From: Rubrivivax rivuli
GTDB taxonomy: Bacteria > Pseudomonadota > Gammaproteobacteria > Burkholderiales > Burkholderiaceae_C
NCBI RefSeq assembly: GCF_004016505.1
Contig: NZ_SACR01000002.1
Coordinates: forward strand, 558,001-622,000
Length of the DNA: 64,000 nt
Direction: 5' to 3'
This document shows, piece after piece, positions 17,556-26,724 of the stretch. The notes under the pieces were generated by a model. The model had not been told where the DNA came from, did not search any database, and saw only the letters and a list, made by a program, of their open reading frames with translations. Position numbers and translations under genes: made by a program. Each line of letters starts with the position of its first letter. Positions within the stretch are counted from its first letter, which is position 1.

Positions 17556-18917
17556 TCACCACTTGCAGCCGCTGTCCGGCTTGACCGCATCGGCCAGCAG
17601 CGGCAAGGCGGCGGCCAGGCCGCCGCCGCGGTAGGCCTCGCGGCAGTCGGCCCGGGCCGACTTGGCGATGTCGCGGCCGAGCTTCTCGTCCACCTCCGGC
17701 GGGCGGGGCAGCACCGGCAGCGCGCCCGCGCTGCGCCCGCGCGAGAGCTCGCCGCCCCGGGGGCGCTGCAGCGTCAAGTTCAGGCGCGGTGGCACGCTGG
17801 CCGCGGGAGCCGGGGGGGTGGCGACATCGCGGCCCAGCTGGGCGCCGGCATCGGGTTGCCCGGTTTTCAGCGGTGGCCGTGAAGGCGGGCTGCCAGGCGC
17901 GGCGCCCGGCACGGCAGCGCCTGGCGCCGGCTCCGCTGCGGCCATCGGCACGGCCTGGGCCGGCAGGGCCGGCGGCGCCAGCCGGGCCGGTGCCGCAGCC
18001 AGGGGTTCGGCGGCTATCGGCGCCAGGGTCGGCGCCAGGGTCGGCGCCACGGTCGCCGCCGCAGGGGCGGGCACGGCAGGCCTGGCCAGGCGCTGCAGCG
18101 GGGCGGCCGTGGGCGGCAGCTCGGTGGGCAGCACAGGCAAGGCTGCCGCCGGGGCCAGGGGTTCGATCGGTGCCAGGGCTGCCGCACCGGCACGCACGGC
18201 GGGCGCCTGCAGGCTGCGTTCGGCCGGCACGGGCTGGGGCGCCACCGCGGCCGGGGCTGCCGGGTTGGCGGCCGGAACCGCCTGGGCCAGGGGCGGAGCC
18301 GGTGCCGGTTCAGGCGACGCGGTCGGTACCGGCACGGGCATGGGCACGGCGGCCAGGGCTGGCGGCTCGGGGATGGCCACGGCTTCGGGTTCGGCAGCGC
18401 TGCGTTCTTCCAGCACGCGCCCAGGGGGCGGTGGCGGCGCCGGCACGACCGCGGGGCCCGGCTCGGCCGCCCAGCGGCCCAGTTGGGCGGCGCCTGGTTC
18501 GGCGGCCACGGCCGGCGCCTCGCTGCGCACCTGGCCACCCCAGCGCGGCTGCGTGCCAGTACCGGTCGGCCCCTCGGGCACGGCCGGCGCTGGCGGCAGC
18601 ACTTCTTGTGTCGCGCCCGGGGTCACCGGCCCCTGCAAGGTGATGTTGAGCGTGCCGGCCACGCCCTGCCCGGGCGCTGCTGTGCCGCCCGGCGCGTTGC
18701 CCAACATCAGCACCAGCCACACGTGCAGCAGCGCGGCCAGCAGCAGGCAGCGCCGCATGAAGGGTGTGAGCGCGGGGCGCGCCACCACCGGCACCGGCGC
18801 CGCCGGCCAGGCCACCACCAGCCGGAGCGCTGGCGCACGCACGGCCTGCGCCGGGCGCACCGCTTCCGGCGCCGAGGCATCGGCACCGGGCAGCAGGCGC
18901 AGGGCGGGCAGGCTCAT
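17556..18917 (-). CDS. Pro/Ala-rich single-pass envelope protein, unknown function
   Basis: A 453-residue protein. Residues about 1-50 are cytoplasmic, about 54-75 form one membrane helix (MRRCLLLAALLHVWLVLMLG), and about 300 residues of Pro/Ala/Val-rich low-complexity sequence follow, as in TonB-type periplasmic spacers. The C-terminal 80 residues are different: PPRLNLTLQRPRGGELSRG, LGRDIAKSARADCREAY and a final GCKW, with two Cys that could form a disulfide. LGRD(V/I)A occurs twice. A triple 12-base repeat at 18019-18054 encodes APTL copies. The tail looks like a conserved module, but no function is recognised; TonB lacks this tail, so it is not called TonB. Confidence 0.7.
   Translation of the reverse strand: MSLPALRLLPGADASAPEAVRPAQAVRAPALRLVVAWPAAPVPVVARPALTPFMRRCLLLAALLHVWLVLMLGNAPGGTAAPGQGVAGTLNITLQGPVTPGATQEVLPPAPAVPEGPTGTGTQPRWGGQVRSEAPAVAAEPGAAQLGRWAAEPGPAVVPAPPPPPGRVLEERSAAEPEAVAIPEPPALAAVPMPVPVPTASPEPAPAPPLAQAVPAANPAAPAAVAPQPVPAERSLQAPAVRAGAAALAPIEPLAPAAALPVLPTELPPTAAPLQRLARPAVPAPAAATVAPTLAPTLAPIAAEPLAAAPARLAPPALPAQAVPMAAAEPAPGAAVPGAAPGSPPSRPPLKTGQPDAGAQLGRDVATPPAPAASVPPRLNLTLQRPRGGELSRGRSAGALPVLPRPPEVDEKLGRDIAKSARADCREAYRGGGLAAALPLLADAVKPDSGCKW
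18019..18054. repeat. Triple 12-base tandem repeat within the Pro/Ala-rich gene
   Basis: GGCGCCAGGGTC occurs at 18019-18030 and 18031-18042, and again with one change (GGCGCCACGGTC) at 18043-18054. In the minus-strand frame it encodes repeated APTL-like units. The period is a multiple of three, so copy-number change would keep the frame. Confidence 0.8.
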
Positions 18918-19127
18918 CGCGAAGGCAGGCAGTCAGCGTGGGGCGAGGTGCGGATTCAGGCGCGAACAGGGCCACCCGGCGGGCGCCTGACGGCCATGCA
19001 CACCTTCGCAGGCCCCCCCGGCGCTGTCAACGCACCCATCGCATGAACAGGCCGGCCGGCACCGCCCATTTCCCGGCGAAGCCGCGCTCTCGGGTCTAAT
19101 CCAAGCTGGCTTCAACCCTGCACCGTC

Positions 19128-20081
19128 ATGAACCAGCTCGACCAGCTCAAGCAGCACACCACCGTGGTGGCCGACACCGGCAACTTCCACCAGCTCGCGG
19201 CCTTCGCGCCGCAGGATGCCACCACCAACCCCAGCCTCATCCTGAAGGCCGTGCAGCAGCCCGAGTACGCGCCGCTGCTGGCCGAGACCGTGGCGGCGCA
19301 CCGCGGCGCTGCGCTGGAGGCCATCGTCGACGAGGTGCTGGTGCGCTTCGGCCGCGAGATCCTGAAGGTGGTGCCCGGCCGCGTGAGCACCGAGGTCGAC
19401 GCGCGCCTGAGCTTCGACACCGCCGCCACCGTGGCGCGCGCGCAGCGGCTGATGGGCCTGTACGAAGCCGCAGGCATCGGCCGCGAGCGGGTGCTGATCA
19501 AGATCGCGGCCACCTGGGAAGGCATCCGCGCCGCCGAGGTGCTGGAGCGCCAGGGCATCCGCTGCAACCTCACGCTGCTGTTCGCCTTCTGCCAGGCCGT
19601 GGCCTGCGGTGATGCCGGCGTGCGCCTGATCAGCCCCTTCGTCGGCCGCATCTACGACTGGTACAAGAAGCAGGCCGGCACCGCCTGGGACGAAGCGGCC
19701 ATGGCCGGCGCGAACGACCCCGGCGTGAAGAGCGTCACCGCCATCTTCAACCACTACAAGCGCCACGGCATCGAGACGCAGGTGATGGGCGCCAGCTTCC
19801 GCAACGTGGGCCAGATCACCGCGCTGGCCGGCTGCGACCTGCTGACCATCAGCCCCGAATTGCTGGCCCAGCTGCAGGGCAGCGCGGCACCGCTGGCGCG
19901 TGCACTGGACGCCGAGGCCGCGCGCAGCCTGGCGCTGCCGGCCCTGCACCACGACGAAAAGAGCTTCCGCTGGGCCTTGAACGAAGACGCCATGGCGACC
20001 GAGAAGCTCGCCGAAGGCATCCGCGCCTTCGCCGTGGATGCGGGCAAGCTCGACAAGCTCATCGAGGCGGCACGCGCATGA
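19128..20081 (+). CDS. tal: Transaldolase
   Basis: A 317-residue transaldolase of the TalB class, which moves a dihydroxyacetone unit between sedoheptulose 7-phosphate and glyceraldehyde 3-phosphate in the pentose phosphate pathway. The Schiff-base Lys is K125 in [11 protein letters not shown], and [12 protein letters not shown] near residue 30 and [14 protein letters not shown] are family hallmarks. The length matches E. coli TalB (317). Its stop overlaps the start of pgi (ATGA), so sugar-phosphate interconversion genes are coupled. A weak -10-like TCTAAT lies at 19095-19100. Confidence 0.97.
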   Translation: MNQLDQLKQHTTVVADTGNFHQLAAFAPQDATTNPSLILKAVQQPEYAPLLAETVAAHRGAALEAIVDEVLVRFGREILKVVPGRVSTEVDARLSFDTAATVARAQRLMGLYEAAGIGRERVLIKIAATWEGIRAAEVLERQGIRCNLTLLFAFCQAVACGDAGVRLISPFVGRIYDWYKKQAGTAWDEAAMAGANDPGVKSVTAIFNHYKRHGIETQVMGASFRNVGQITALAGCDLLTISPELLAQLQGSAAPLARALDAEAARSLALPALHHDEKSFRWALNEDAMATEKLAEGIRAFAVDAGKLDKLIEAARA

Positions 20082-21661
20082 AACGGTGTGACCAGACGGC
20101 CGCCTGGGCCGCCCTGCAAGGCCACTACCAGGCCCATGGCCGGGGCTTCGACCTGCGCGAGGCCTTCGCGCGCGACGCCGGCCGCTACACCGCGATGGGC
20201 ATCGAGGCCCCCGAGGTCTACGCCGACCTCAGCAAGAACCTGCTGGACACCGCCACGCTGCACTTCCTGCTCGACCTCGCGCGCGAGTGCGGCCTGGAAA
20301 CGCAGCGCGACGCGCTGCTGCGCGGCGAGCCCGTCAATGGCACCGAGGGCCGCGCGGTGCTGCACACCGCGCTGCGCGCACCGCAGGGCACGGCCCCCTT
20401 CAGCGACGACGTGCATGGCGTGCTCGACCACATGCTCGCCTACGCCGACGGCGTGCGCGCCGACTGGGCTTTCACCGACATCGTCAACATCGGCATCGGC
20501 GGCAGCGACCTCGGCCCGCAGATGGTGGTGCGCGCGCTGGAGAGCTACACGCACTCGGGCCAGCGCCTGCACTTCGTGAGCAACGTCGACGGCCACGACC
20601 TCGCGCCGCTGCTGCAGCGCCTGGACCCGAACAAGACGCTGTTCATCGTCGCCAGCAAGACCTTCACGACGCAGGAGACCATGGCCAACGCGCAGGCCGC
20701 GCGCGACTGGTTCCTCAGCGCCGGCGGCCACGCCATCTCGCGCCACTTCGTGGCCACCACCACCAACATCGAGGCGGCCGCAGCTTTCGGCATCAGCACC
20801 ACCTTCGGCTTCTGGGACTGGGTGGGCGGCCGCTACTCGCTGTGGAGCGCGATCGGCCTGCCCATCGCCATCGCCATCGGCAGCGCGAACTTCCGTGAAC
20901 TGCTGGCCGGCGCGCACGCGATGGACCGCCACTTCGCCGAAGCCCCGCTGGAAAGGAACCTGCCGGCGCTTCTGGGCCTGCTGGACCTCTGGTACCGCAA
21001 CTTCCACGGCTTCGGCAGCCGCAGCGTGGCGCCCTACCACCAGGGCCTGGCGCGCCTGCCGGCCTACCTGCAGCAGCTGGAGATGGAAAGCAACGGCAAG
21101 CGCGTCGACGTGCACGGCGCCGCCCTGCCCTTCGGCACCAGCCCGGTGGTGTGGGGCGAGCCCGGCACCAACGGCCAGCACGCCTACTTCCAGATGCTGC
21201 ACCAGGGCACCGACGTCATCCCGGTGGAGTTCATCGCCGTGAAGACGCCCAGCCACCCCTGGGCCGGCCAGCACCACAAGCTGCTGGCCAACTGCCTGGC
21301 GCAGAGCCAGGCGCTGATGCTGGGCAAGACGGCGGCCGAGGCCGCCACCGAGAAGGCGCCCACGGCCAGCGCCAGCATCGCGCCCGAGGTGCTGGCGCAG
21401 CACCGCAGCTTCCCCGGCAACCGGCCCAGCACCACCTTCGTGCTGGAAGCGCTGACGCCGCGCAGCCTGGGCGCGCTGGTGGCGATGTACGAACACCGCG
21501 TCTTCACCAGCGGCGCGCTCTGGGGCATCAACAGCTTCGACCAGTGGGGCGTGGAGCTGGGCAAGGCGCTGTGCAACCAGCTTCTGCCACGCCTGGCCAG
21601 CGGCGACACGGCAGGGCTGGACGCCTCCACCGCCGGGCTGCTGCGGCGCCTGACGGCATGA
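20078..21661 (+). CDS. pgi: Glucose-6-phosphate isomerase
   Basis: A 527-residue cytoplasmic enzyme converting glucose 6-phosphate and fructose 6-phosphate. Seen are [11 protein letters not shown] (phosphate-binding), [28 protein letters not shown] and [12 protein letters not shown] near the C-terminus, the two PROSITE-type PGI signatures. The length is close to the family norm of about 540. It is coupled to tal upstream and to a HAD phosphatase downstream by 4-base overlaps. Confidence 0.97.
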   Translation: MKRCDQTAAWAALQGHYQAHGRGFDLREAFARDAGRYTAMGIEAPEVYADLSKNLLDTATLHFLLDLARECGLETQRDALLRGEPVNGTEGRAVLHTALRAPQGTAPFSDDVHGVLDHMLAYADGVRADWAFTDIVNIGIGGSDLGPQMVVRALESYTHSGQRLHFVSNVDGHDLAPLLQRLDPNKTLFIVASKTFTTQETMANAQAARDWFLSAGGHAISRHFVATTTNIEAAAAFGISTTFGFWDWVGGRYSLWSAIGLPIAIAIGSANFRELLAGAHAMDRHFAEAPLERNLPALLGLLDLWYRNFHGFGSRSVAPYHQGLARLPAYLQQLEMESNGKRVDVHGAALPFGTSPVVWGEPGTNGQHAYFQMLHQGTDVIPVEFIAVKTPSHPWAGQHHKLLANCLAQSQALMLGKTAAEAATEKAPTASASIAPEVLAQHRSFPGNRPSTTFVLEALTPRSLGALVAMYEHRVFTSGALWGINSFDQWGVELGKALCNQLLPRLASGDTAGLDASTAGLLRRLTA

Positions 21662-22290
21662 GCGCGCTGTCTGCGAAGAAGTTCGTCTTCGACTTTGGCC
21701 GCGTGGTCTTCCGCTGGGAGCCAGCGGCCGTGCTGCAGCAGGTGCTGCCCGAGCGGGCCACCGACAGCACCGCCGCGGCGCACTGGGTGGCGCAGATCTT
21801 CCAGAGCTACGGCGGCGACTGGGGCGAGTACGACCGTGGCACCGTCAGCCCGGCCGAGCTGGTGCAGCGCATCGCCGCGCGCACCGGCCTGCACCAGGCC
21901 GAGGTGCAGCGCGTGGTGCAGGCCGTGCCGCTGTCACTGACGCCGCTGCCCGAGACCGTGGCGCTGATCGAGCGGCTGCATGCCGCCGGGCGGCGCCTTT
22001 ACTACCTCTCGAACATGCCGGCACCCATGGCCGACCACCTGGAGGCGACACACGGCTTCCTGCGCCTCTTCAGCGACGGCGTGTTCAGCGGGCGCGTGCA
22101 CCACAACAAGCCCGAGCCGGCCATCTACGAGATCGCGGCGCAGCGTTTCGGGCACCCGGTGAGCGAACTCGTCTTCCTCGACGACCACCCGCCCAACATC
22201 GAGGCGGCGCGCGCCTTGGGCTGGCACGGCCGGGTGTTCCACCACGCGGCACAGGCCGAGGCCGAACTTCGCGCGGCCGGCTGGCTCTAG
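21658..22290 (+). CDS. HAD-superfamily phosphatase, YihX-like
   Basis: A 210-residue subclass IA HAD hydrolase. Motif I is FVFDFGRVVF (nucleophile Asp within the first 15 residues), motif II is YYLSNMP, motif III is the Lys in HNKPEPAIYE, and motif IV is VFLDDHPPNIEAA. The cap region is helical. The closest named type by pattern is YihX, an alpha-glucose-1-phosphate phosphatase. The gene overlaps the pgi stop by 4 bases, so a sugar-phosphate substrate is plausible but inferred. Confidence 0.88.
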   Translation: MSALSAKKFVFDFGRVVFRWEPAAVLQQVLPERATDSTAAAHWVAQIFQSYGGDWGEYDRGTVSPAELVQRIAARTGLHQAEVQRVVQAVPLSLTPLPETVALIERLHAAGRRLYYLSNMPAPMADHLEATHGFLRLFSDGVFSGRVHHNKPEPAIYEIAAQRFGHPVSELVFLDDHPPNIEAARALGWHGRVFHHAAQAEAELRAAGWL

Positions 22291-22308
22291 CGGCCCTGCG
22301 GGCGCGGT

Positions 22309-23388
22309 TCAGTCGCGCCAGCCCGGCTGGGGCTTGTCGCCGTCGTCCATCCAGGCCTCCAGCAGCTTCCAGGCCACGGCCAGCACCACCGGGCCGACGA
22401 AGATGCCCACCAGGCCGAAGGCCACCAGGCCGCCGATGACGCCGCCGAAGATGAGCAGCAGCGAGAGATCGGCCCCCATGCGGATGAGCACGGGGCGCAG
22501 CACGTTGTCGAGGTTGGCGATGAGCACGGTGGCGACGATGAGGAAGATGCCCCAGCCCGTGCTGTCATTCCAGAAGGCCCAGGCCACCGCCGGCACCAGC
22601 ACGGGAATGGGCCCTACCTGCGCGATGCAGAACATGAAGATCACGGCCGTGAGCAGCCCCGCGAACGGCACGCCGGCCAGTGCCAGCGCCAGGCCCGACA
22701 GCACCGCCTGCACCAGGGCCGTGACACCGACGCCCAGCGCCACGCCACGGATGGCGCCGCCGGCCAGGGCCACCACCTCCACACCACGCTGCCCCCCCAG
22801 CCGCCCGGCAAACCGCTTCACGAGGCGCGCCGCGTCTTCACCCGTGGCGTAGAGCACGGCCGCGATCACCACCGTCAGCAGGAACTGCAGGGTGAGGAAG
22901 CCGACGTTGCCGACCTGGTCGACAAACCACCGCGTCAGGCCACCGGCATAAGGCGACAGGCGCGGCAGCAGATCGCGCACGCCCAGCGCGGTGGCCTGCT
23001 CCCAGAGGCGCTCGACCAGCCCGCCCAGCACCGGCAGGTTCAGCAGCCAGGCGGGCGGGCTTTCGGGCAAGTGGTAGTCGGCTGCGAGCTTGGCCCACCC
23101 GGCCAGGCGGTCGGCGTTGCCCACGATGGTGACGATGGCCATCGTCAGCGGCACCACGAACAGCAGCAGCAGCAGCAGCGTCATGGCCGTGACGGCCAGG
23201 CCGCGGCGGTTGCCGAGCAGGGCCTGGGCGCGCAGCATCACCGGCCAGGTGGCCACCACCACCATCGTGGCCCAGATGGCCGGGCCGATGAAGGGCTTGA
23301 GGATCCACAGCACCGCCGCCAGCAGCACGCCGATGACGAGCACGCCGAAGGTGACGCGTGTGAGGTCTTGCGGGCGGCGGGCGCTCAT
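22309..23388 (-). CDS. AI-2E/PerM-family transporter
   Basis: A 359-residue inner-membrane protein with about eight membrane segments. It has the family layout: a hydrophobic pair at the start, a charged central part (about 125-210), and a C-terminal cluster with FVGPVVLAVAWKLLEAW. These proteins are called AI-2 exporters or PerM permeases; some members act as Na+/H+ antiporters. It is the last gene of the minus-strand run that begins with DUF2796 and starts 46 bases after DUF3299, so co-transcription is possible. Substrate unknown. Confidence 0.9.
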   Translation of the reverse strand: MSARRPQDLTRVTFGVLVIGVLLAAVLWILKPFIGPAIWATMVVVATWPVMLRAQALLGNRRGLAVTAMTLLLLLLFVVPLTMAIVTIVGNADRLAGWAKLAADYHLPESPPAWLLNLPVLGGLVERLWEQATALGVRDLLPRLSPYAGGLTRWFVDQVGNVGFLTLQFLLTVVIAAVLYATGEDAARLVKRFAGRLGGQRGVEVVALAGGAIRGVALGVGVTALVQAVLSGLALALAGVPFAGLLTAVIFMFCIAQVGPIPVLVPAVAWAFWNDSTGWGIFLIVATVLIANLDNVLRPVLIRMGADLSLLLIFGGVIGGLVAFGLVGIFVGPVVLAVAWKLLEAWMDDGDKPQPGWRD

Positions 23389-23434
23389 GGGGGTGTGCCA
23401 GGCGTTCGGTCGGCGGTGCGGCCCGGCCGGTGCG

Positions 23435-24049
23435 TCAGCGTTTGGGCGCTTCGTAGGGCACCACGCCCACGGCGCTGAGCCGCCAGCTGGCAGCGCCCAT
23501 GTAGGAATCGGTCTGCTCGTTGGTGAGCGTGCCGGTGATCCACACCGCGTCCATCGAACGCACGTTCTTCACCGCCGACTGCGGCAGCACGTGGATGATC
23601 TGGTTCGAAGGCGGCGGCGGGCTGTGCACGCAGGCCCCGAAGTACGGCACGAGCAGGAACTCCTTGATGCCGTCCTTCGTGTCTTCCAGCGGCACCACGA
23701 AACCGGGAATGCGCACCTGCTGCCCCACCAGGGCGGTGTTCACCGGCGCCCGGTCCCAGACCGCGCGCATGCGCTTCATCAGTTCGTTGGTGCGCGGGTC
23801 GCCGTCCTGCATGCTGGCCAGGTCGATGCCCTTGAACTCGGCGAAGGGGTCCCAGTCCTTCGGCACCAGCGCTTCCCAGGTGATGGTGCGGAAGGCCTGG
23901 GCCTGTGGCGTCTTGGCCGCCGGCGGTGTGGCCGCGATCGGTGGCTTCATCAGCGGCACACCCTGGGGCTGGGCCGCGGCCGGGCCGGTGGCGGCAGCCA
24001 GCATCAGGGCCAGGGCGGCTGAGGCGGTGGTGGGCAACAGACGGCGCAT
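23435..24049 (-). CDS. DUF3299 periplasmic protein
   Basis: A 204-residue exported protein with an N-terminal signal peptide (LLPTTASAALALMLAAATGPAAA region cut after AAA). The conserved domain shows TWEALVPKDWDP, VRIPGFVVPLE, FLLVPYFGACVHSPPPPSNQ and VWITGTLT, matching DUF3299. The Cys-x-His in FGACVHSPPPPSNQ is conserved in the family and could bind metal. It lies 41 bases after the ABC permease, the gene order seen in metal-responsive DUF2796-ABC-DUF3299 clusters such as zrg of Vibrio. Function is not known. Confidence 0.88.
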   Translation of the reverse strand: MRRLLPTTASAALALMLAAATGPAAAQPQGVPLMKPPIAATPPAAKTPQAQAFRTITWEALVPKDWDPFAEFKGIDLASMQDGDPRTNELMKRMRAVWDRAPVNTALVGQQVRIPGFVVPLEDTKDGIKEFLLVPYFGACVHSPPPPSNQIIHVLPQSAVKNVRSMDAVWITGTLTNEQTDSYMGAASWRLSAVGVVPYEAPKR

Positions 24050-24090
24050 GGGCGGGTGGGTCTCAGAAGGTCAAGAAACGGGGCAGCGCA

Positions 24091-25383
24091 TCAGGTGCGT
24101 GGCGAGAGGCCATCGGCCAGCGAGAGGCGGTATGCCCGCCACCCGGGCACCAGGCTGGCGAGCATACCCGCGGCCAGCACGGCGGCGAACAAGCCCCATT
24201 GCTCGGGCGTGGGCGCGCCGGCCTGCAGGCCGATGCCGAAACGCTGCTGCACCCAGGGCCCGGCGGCCAGCACCGCGGCGGCGGCCAGCGCCGCGCCCAG
24301 CAGCGCGCCGCACAGCGTGACGAGCGCGCCCTCGGTGGCCAGCAGCACCAGCACCTGGCGCGGGCCGGCGCCCACGGCGCGCAGCACGGCCAGTTCGCGT
24401 CGGCGTTCGTTCAGGCCGGCCAGCACCACGGCCACCAGCGAGGCCAGGCTCACCAGCGCCACCAGGCCGCTGATGGCCAGCAGCGCCTTCTCGCCCAGGC
24501 CCACGGCCTGCCAGAGTTCGTCCAGCGCCACGCCGGGCAGCACGGCCAGCAAGGGCTCGGGCTCGTAGCTGGCCACGAAACGCTGCACCGCGAACACCGC
24601 GGCACGGCTCTTCAGGCCCACCATCACGGCCGTGACCTGCTTGGGCTCGAGGTCGAACTTGCGCGCGAACTCCGGCGCGATCTTGAGGCCCGCGGCCGCG
24701 GGCAGCGGCGCGCCGCCCACCCAGTCGAGGTGGATGGCCTCGATGGCCTGCAGGCTGACATGCACCGAGCGGTCCACCGGCGTGCCCGTGCGCGCGAGGA
24801 TGCCCACCACCGTGAAGGGCTTGTCGGCATGTTCCGCAGCCAGGTCGCCGGGTGCGGCGCCCAGTCCGTGCGTGAGCGTGATCTTCTGGCCCAGCGTGTA
24901 GCCCAGGGCCTCGGCCACTTCGGCGCCGAGCACGGCTTCGTACAGACCGTCCAGCGTGCCGCTGAAGGCGCGGCCCTGCTGCAGCGCCAGGGGCTGGCGG
25001 TCGCCGTACATGAAGTGCTCGAAGTAGGCCGGCGTGGTGCCGATCACCGGATGGCCGCGGTGCGAATCGCCCAAGGCGATGGGCACCACCCAGCGCACGG
25101 CGCGGTGCTCGGCGATGGCCTTCACGCTGTCTATCTGGATGTTGTTGGTGGCGCCGCCGACGCGGAACACCGCATAGAGCATCAGCTGAACGGGCCCGGT
25201 GCGCGCCCCCACCACGAGGTCGGTGCCGCTGACGGCGGCGGTGAAGCTGCTGCGCACGTCGGTGCGCAGGCGCTCCAGACCGAGCAGCAGTGCCGTGGCC
25301 AGCGCGATGGACAGCACCACCAGCATCAGCGTGCCGCGCCGGTTCCAGGCGCTGCGTGCCGCGATGTGCAGCAAGGCCTTCAT
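24091..25383 (-). CDS. ABC transporter permease (FtsX/MacB-type)
   Basis: A 430-residue membrane protein of the LolC/MacB/FtsX class: one membrane helix at residues about 20-40, a large periplasmic domain (to about 285), then three helices near the C-terminus. The cytoplasmic motif ELAVLRAVGAGPRQVLVLL between helices is the family hallmark for contacting the ATPase. Its start codon overlaps the stop of the ATPase gene (ATGA). In combination with DUF2796 and DUF3299 it probably handles a metal or a metalloprotein, not a lipoprotein; this is inference from gene order. Confidence 0.92.
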   Translation of the reverse strand: MKALLHIAARSAWNRRGTLMLVVLSIALATALLLGLERLRTDVRSSFTAAVSGTDLVVGARTGPVQLMLYAVFRVGGATNNIQIDSVKAIAEHRAVRWVVPIALGDSHRGHPVIGTTPAYFEHFMYGDRQPLALQQGRAFSGTLDGLYEAVLGAEVAEALGYTLGQKITLTHGLGAAPGDLAAEHADKPFTVVGILARTGTPVDRSVHVSLQAIEAIHLDWVGGAPLPAAAGLKIAPEFARKFDLEPKQVTAVMVGLKSRAAVFAVQRFVASYEPEPLLAVLPGVALDELWQAVGLGEKALLAISGLVALVSLASLVAVVLAGLNERRRELAVLRAVGAGPRQVLVLLATEGALVTLCGALLGAALAAAAVLAAGPWVQQRFGIGLQAGAPTPEQWGLFAAVLAAGMLASLVPGWRAYRLSLADGLSPRT

Positions 25384-26063
25384 GCCGTGGCGAGCGCGCG
25401 GTTCAGCGCCGGCAGCGAGAGCTTCTCGTCGAAGCGGTCGGCCAGGCGTTCGTCGTGGCTCACGAAGACCAGCGTGCTGCCGGCCGCGGCGCAGGCGTCC
25501 ATCAGCAGCGCCATGAAGTCATCTCGGCGCGCCGCGTCGAGCGCCGAGGTGGGCTCGTCGGCGATCACGAGTTCGGGCGCGCCGATGAGCGCCCGCGCCG
25601 CGGCCACACGCTGCTGCTGGCCCACGCTCAGTGCGTCGGCGCGGCGCGCCCAAAGCGGCGCTGGCAGGCCCACGCGCTCCAGCAGGCTGCGTGCAGCGGC
25701 GGCGGCGCCGCCGGCGCAGCGCGCGGCCCGCGCCTTCGAGAAACGGGTCGGCAGCAGCACGTTGTCCAGCATCGTGAGGTAGGGCAGCAGGTTGAACTGC
25801 TGGAAGATCACGCCGACATGGTCGACACGCCGGGCGTCGCGCCGGCCACCGCCGAGGGCGGCCCAGTCCTGCCCCAGCAGTTCAACGCTGCCGGCGCGCG
25901 CCACCAGCACGCCGGCCATCAGCCCCAGCAGCGTGCTCTTGCCGCAGCCGCTGGGGCCGTGCAGGAAGACCGTGCGGCCGGCGGCGATGTGCAGCGCCTC
26001 GATATCCAGGCAGTCGGTGGCTGCGCCGGGCCACGCAAAACAGACGCCCTGCAGTCGCAGCAC
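25380..26063 (-). CDS. ABC transporter ATP-binding protein (LolD/MacB-type)
   Basis: A 227-residue ATPase. Walker A is HGPSGCGKSTLLGLMAG, the Q-loop follows in VIFQQFNLLPYLTMLDN, the signature is unusual (ALSVGQQQRVAAARALI, with Ser-Val-Gly-Gln in place of SGGQ), and Walker B is LVIADEPTSALDAARR with the switch His in FVSHDERLA. It lies between the DUF2796 gene (16-base gap) and its permease (4-base overlap). It would drive the FtsX-type permease downstream. Confidence 0.93.
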   Translation of the reverse strand: MLRLQGVCFAWPGAATDCLDIEALHIAAGRTVFLHGPSGCGKSTLLGLMAGVLVARAGSVELLGQDWAALGGGRRDARRVDHVGVIFQQFNLLPYLTMLDNVLLPTRFSKARAARCAGGAAAAARSLLERVGLPAPLWARRADALSVGQQQRVAAARALIGAPELVIADEPTSALDAARRDDFMALLMDACAAAGSTLVFVSHDERLADRFDEKLSLPALNRALATA

Positions 26064-26079
26064 GGTGCGGGCAGGCCCT

Positions 26080-26637
26080 TCAGCGCGCCAGCGCCACGCG
26101 CGTGGCGGGGCGCACCAGCGTGGCCTTCATCTGACCCTTGGGCAGCACCAGCCGCAGCTCGATGCGCTTCATGCCGCTGAAGGCCTCGAAAAGGCCCACT
26201 TCGACGAAAGCCGGCCGGGCATCGCCCTTGCAGTTGAACTCGAAGCGGCCGTCCAGATCGGCGTGCTCGCCCTTCGCGGGTGCGGCCGGCGCGGCCGTAC
26301 CCGCCGGCGTCACGCCGAGCACGGGCGCGTTCAGCGTCACCTTGGCCAGCGTGCAGCCCGCGGCGCTGTCGATGCGGAACAGGCTTGCGGCATCGCGCAG
26401 CCGGGCCAGCGCGGCCTCCACGCGCGCGCGCTCGGCGTCGTTGCGCGGCGCACGCTCGAAGCCCACCAGGCCATCCAGCGGCGTCTGCAGGTCCAGCGTG
26501 ACCCGGCCCGGTTCCACCGCCACGTCCAGCTGGGCCACGCCGTGCTGGTGGGCCTTGCCGGCCCAGGCGGGCACGGCGGCGGACAGCGCAAGGGCCGCGA
26601 ACAGGGCGGGTGACGGGGCGAGGCGGGGCAGGCGCAT
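26080..26637 (-). CDS. DUF2796 periplasmic protein (ZrgA-like)
   Basis: A 185-residue exported protein, first of the minus-strand run. The signal peptide ends near PAWA; the mature protein begins GKAHQHGVAQLDVAVE, the DUF2796 hallmark with the His pair. A central LDGLVGFERAPRNDAER and a C-terminal FEFNCKGDARP, with a short Ala/Pro linker between, also fit. ZrgA of Vibrio, a DUF2796 protein, binds zinc and works with an ABC system. The His-rich loop here is short compared with many members. Zinc binding is inferred from the family. Confidence 0.88.
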   Translation of the reverse strand: MRLPRLAPSPALFAALALSAAVPAWAGKAHQHGVAQLDVAVEPGRVTLDLQTPLDGLVGFERAPRNDAERARVEAALARLRDAASLFRIDSAAGCTLAKVTLNAPVLGVTPAGTAAPAAPAKGEHADLDGRFEFNCKGDARPAFVEVGLFEAFSGMKRIELRLVLPKGQMKATLVRPATRVALAR

Positions 26638-26651
26638 GGGCTGGGCTCCAG

Positions 26652-26679
26652 GAAGCGCGCGGATTGTGCCGTGCGCTTC
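26652..26679. promoter_or_regulatory. 28-bp imperfect palindrome between divergent genes
   Basis: GAAGCGC (26652-26658) pairs with GCGCTTC (26673-26679), and inner CGG (26660-26662) pairs with CCG (26669-26671): 10 of 14 half-site positions are symmetric. It lies 15 bases upstream of the DUF2796 start and 46 bases upstream of the nucleotidase start, where a repressor could control both. It does not look like a Zur box. Confidence 0.4.
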
Positions 26680-26724
26680 TCACCCGCCGGCGCGCAGGGG
26701 CGCTGCCATGGCATGCTGCGCACC

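Noticed and set aside
26638..26724. Zur box ahead of DUF2796
   Set aside because: No AT-rich GTTATA-type dyad is present; the only dyad is the GC-rich one at 26652-26679.
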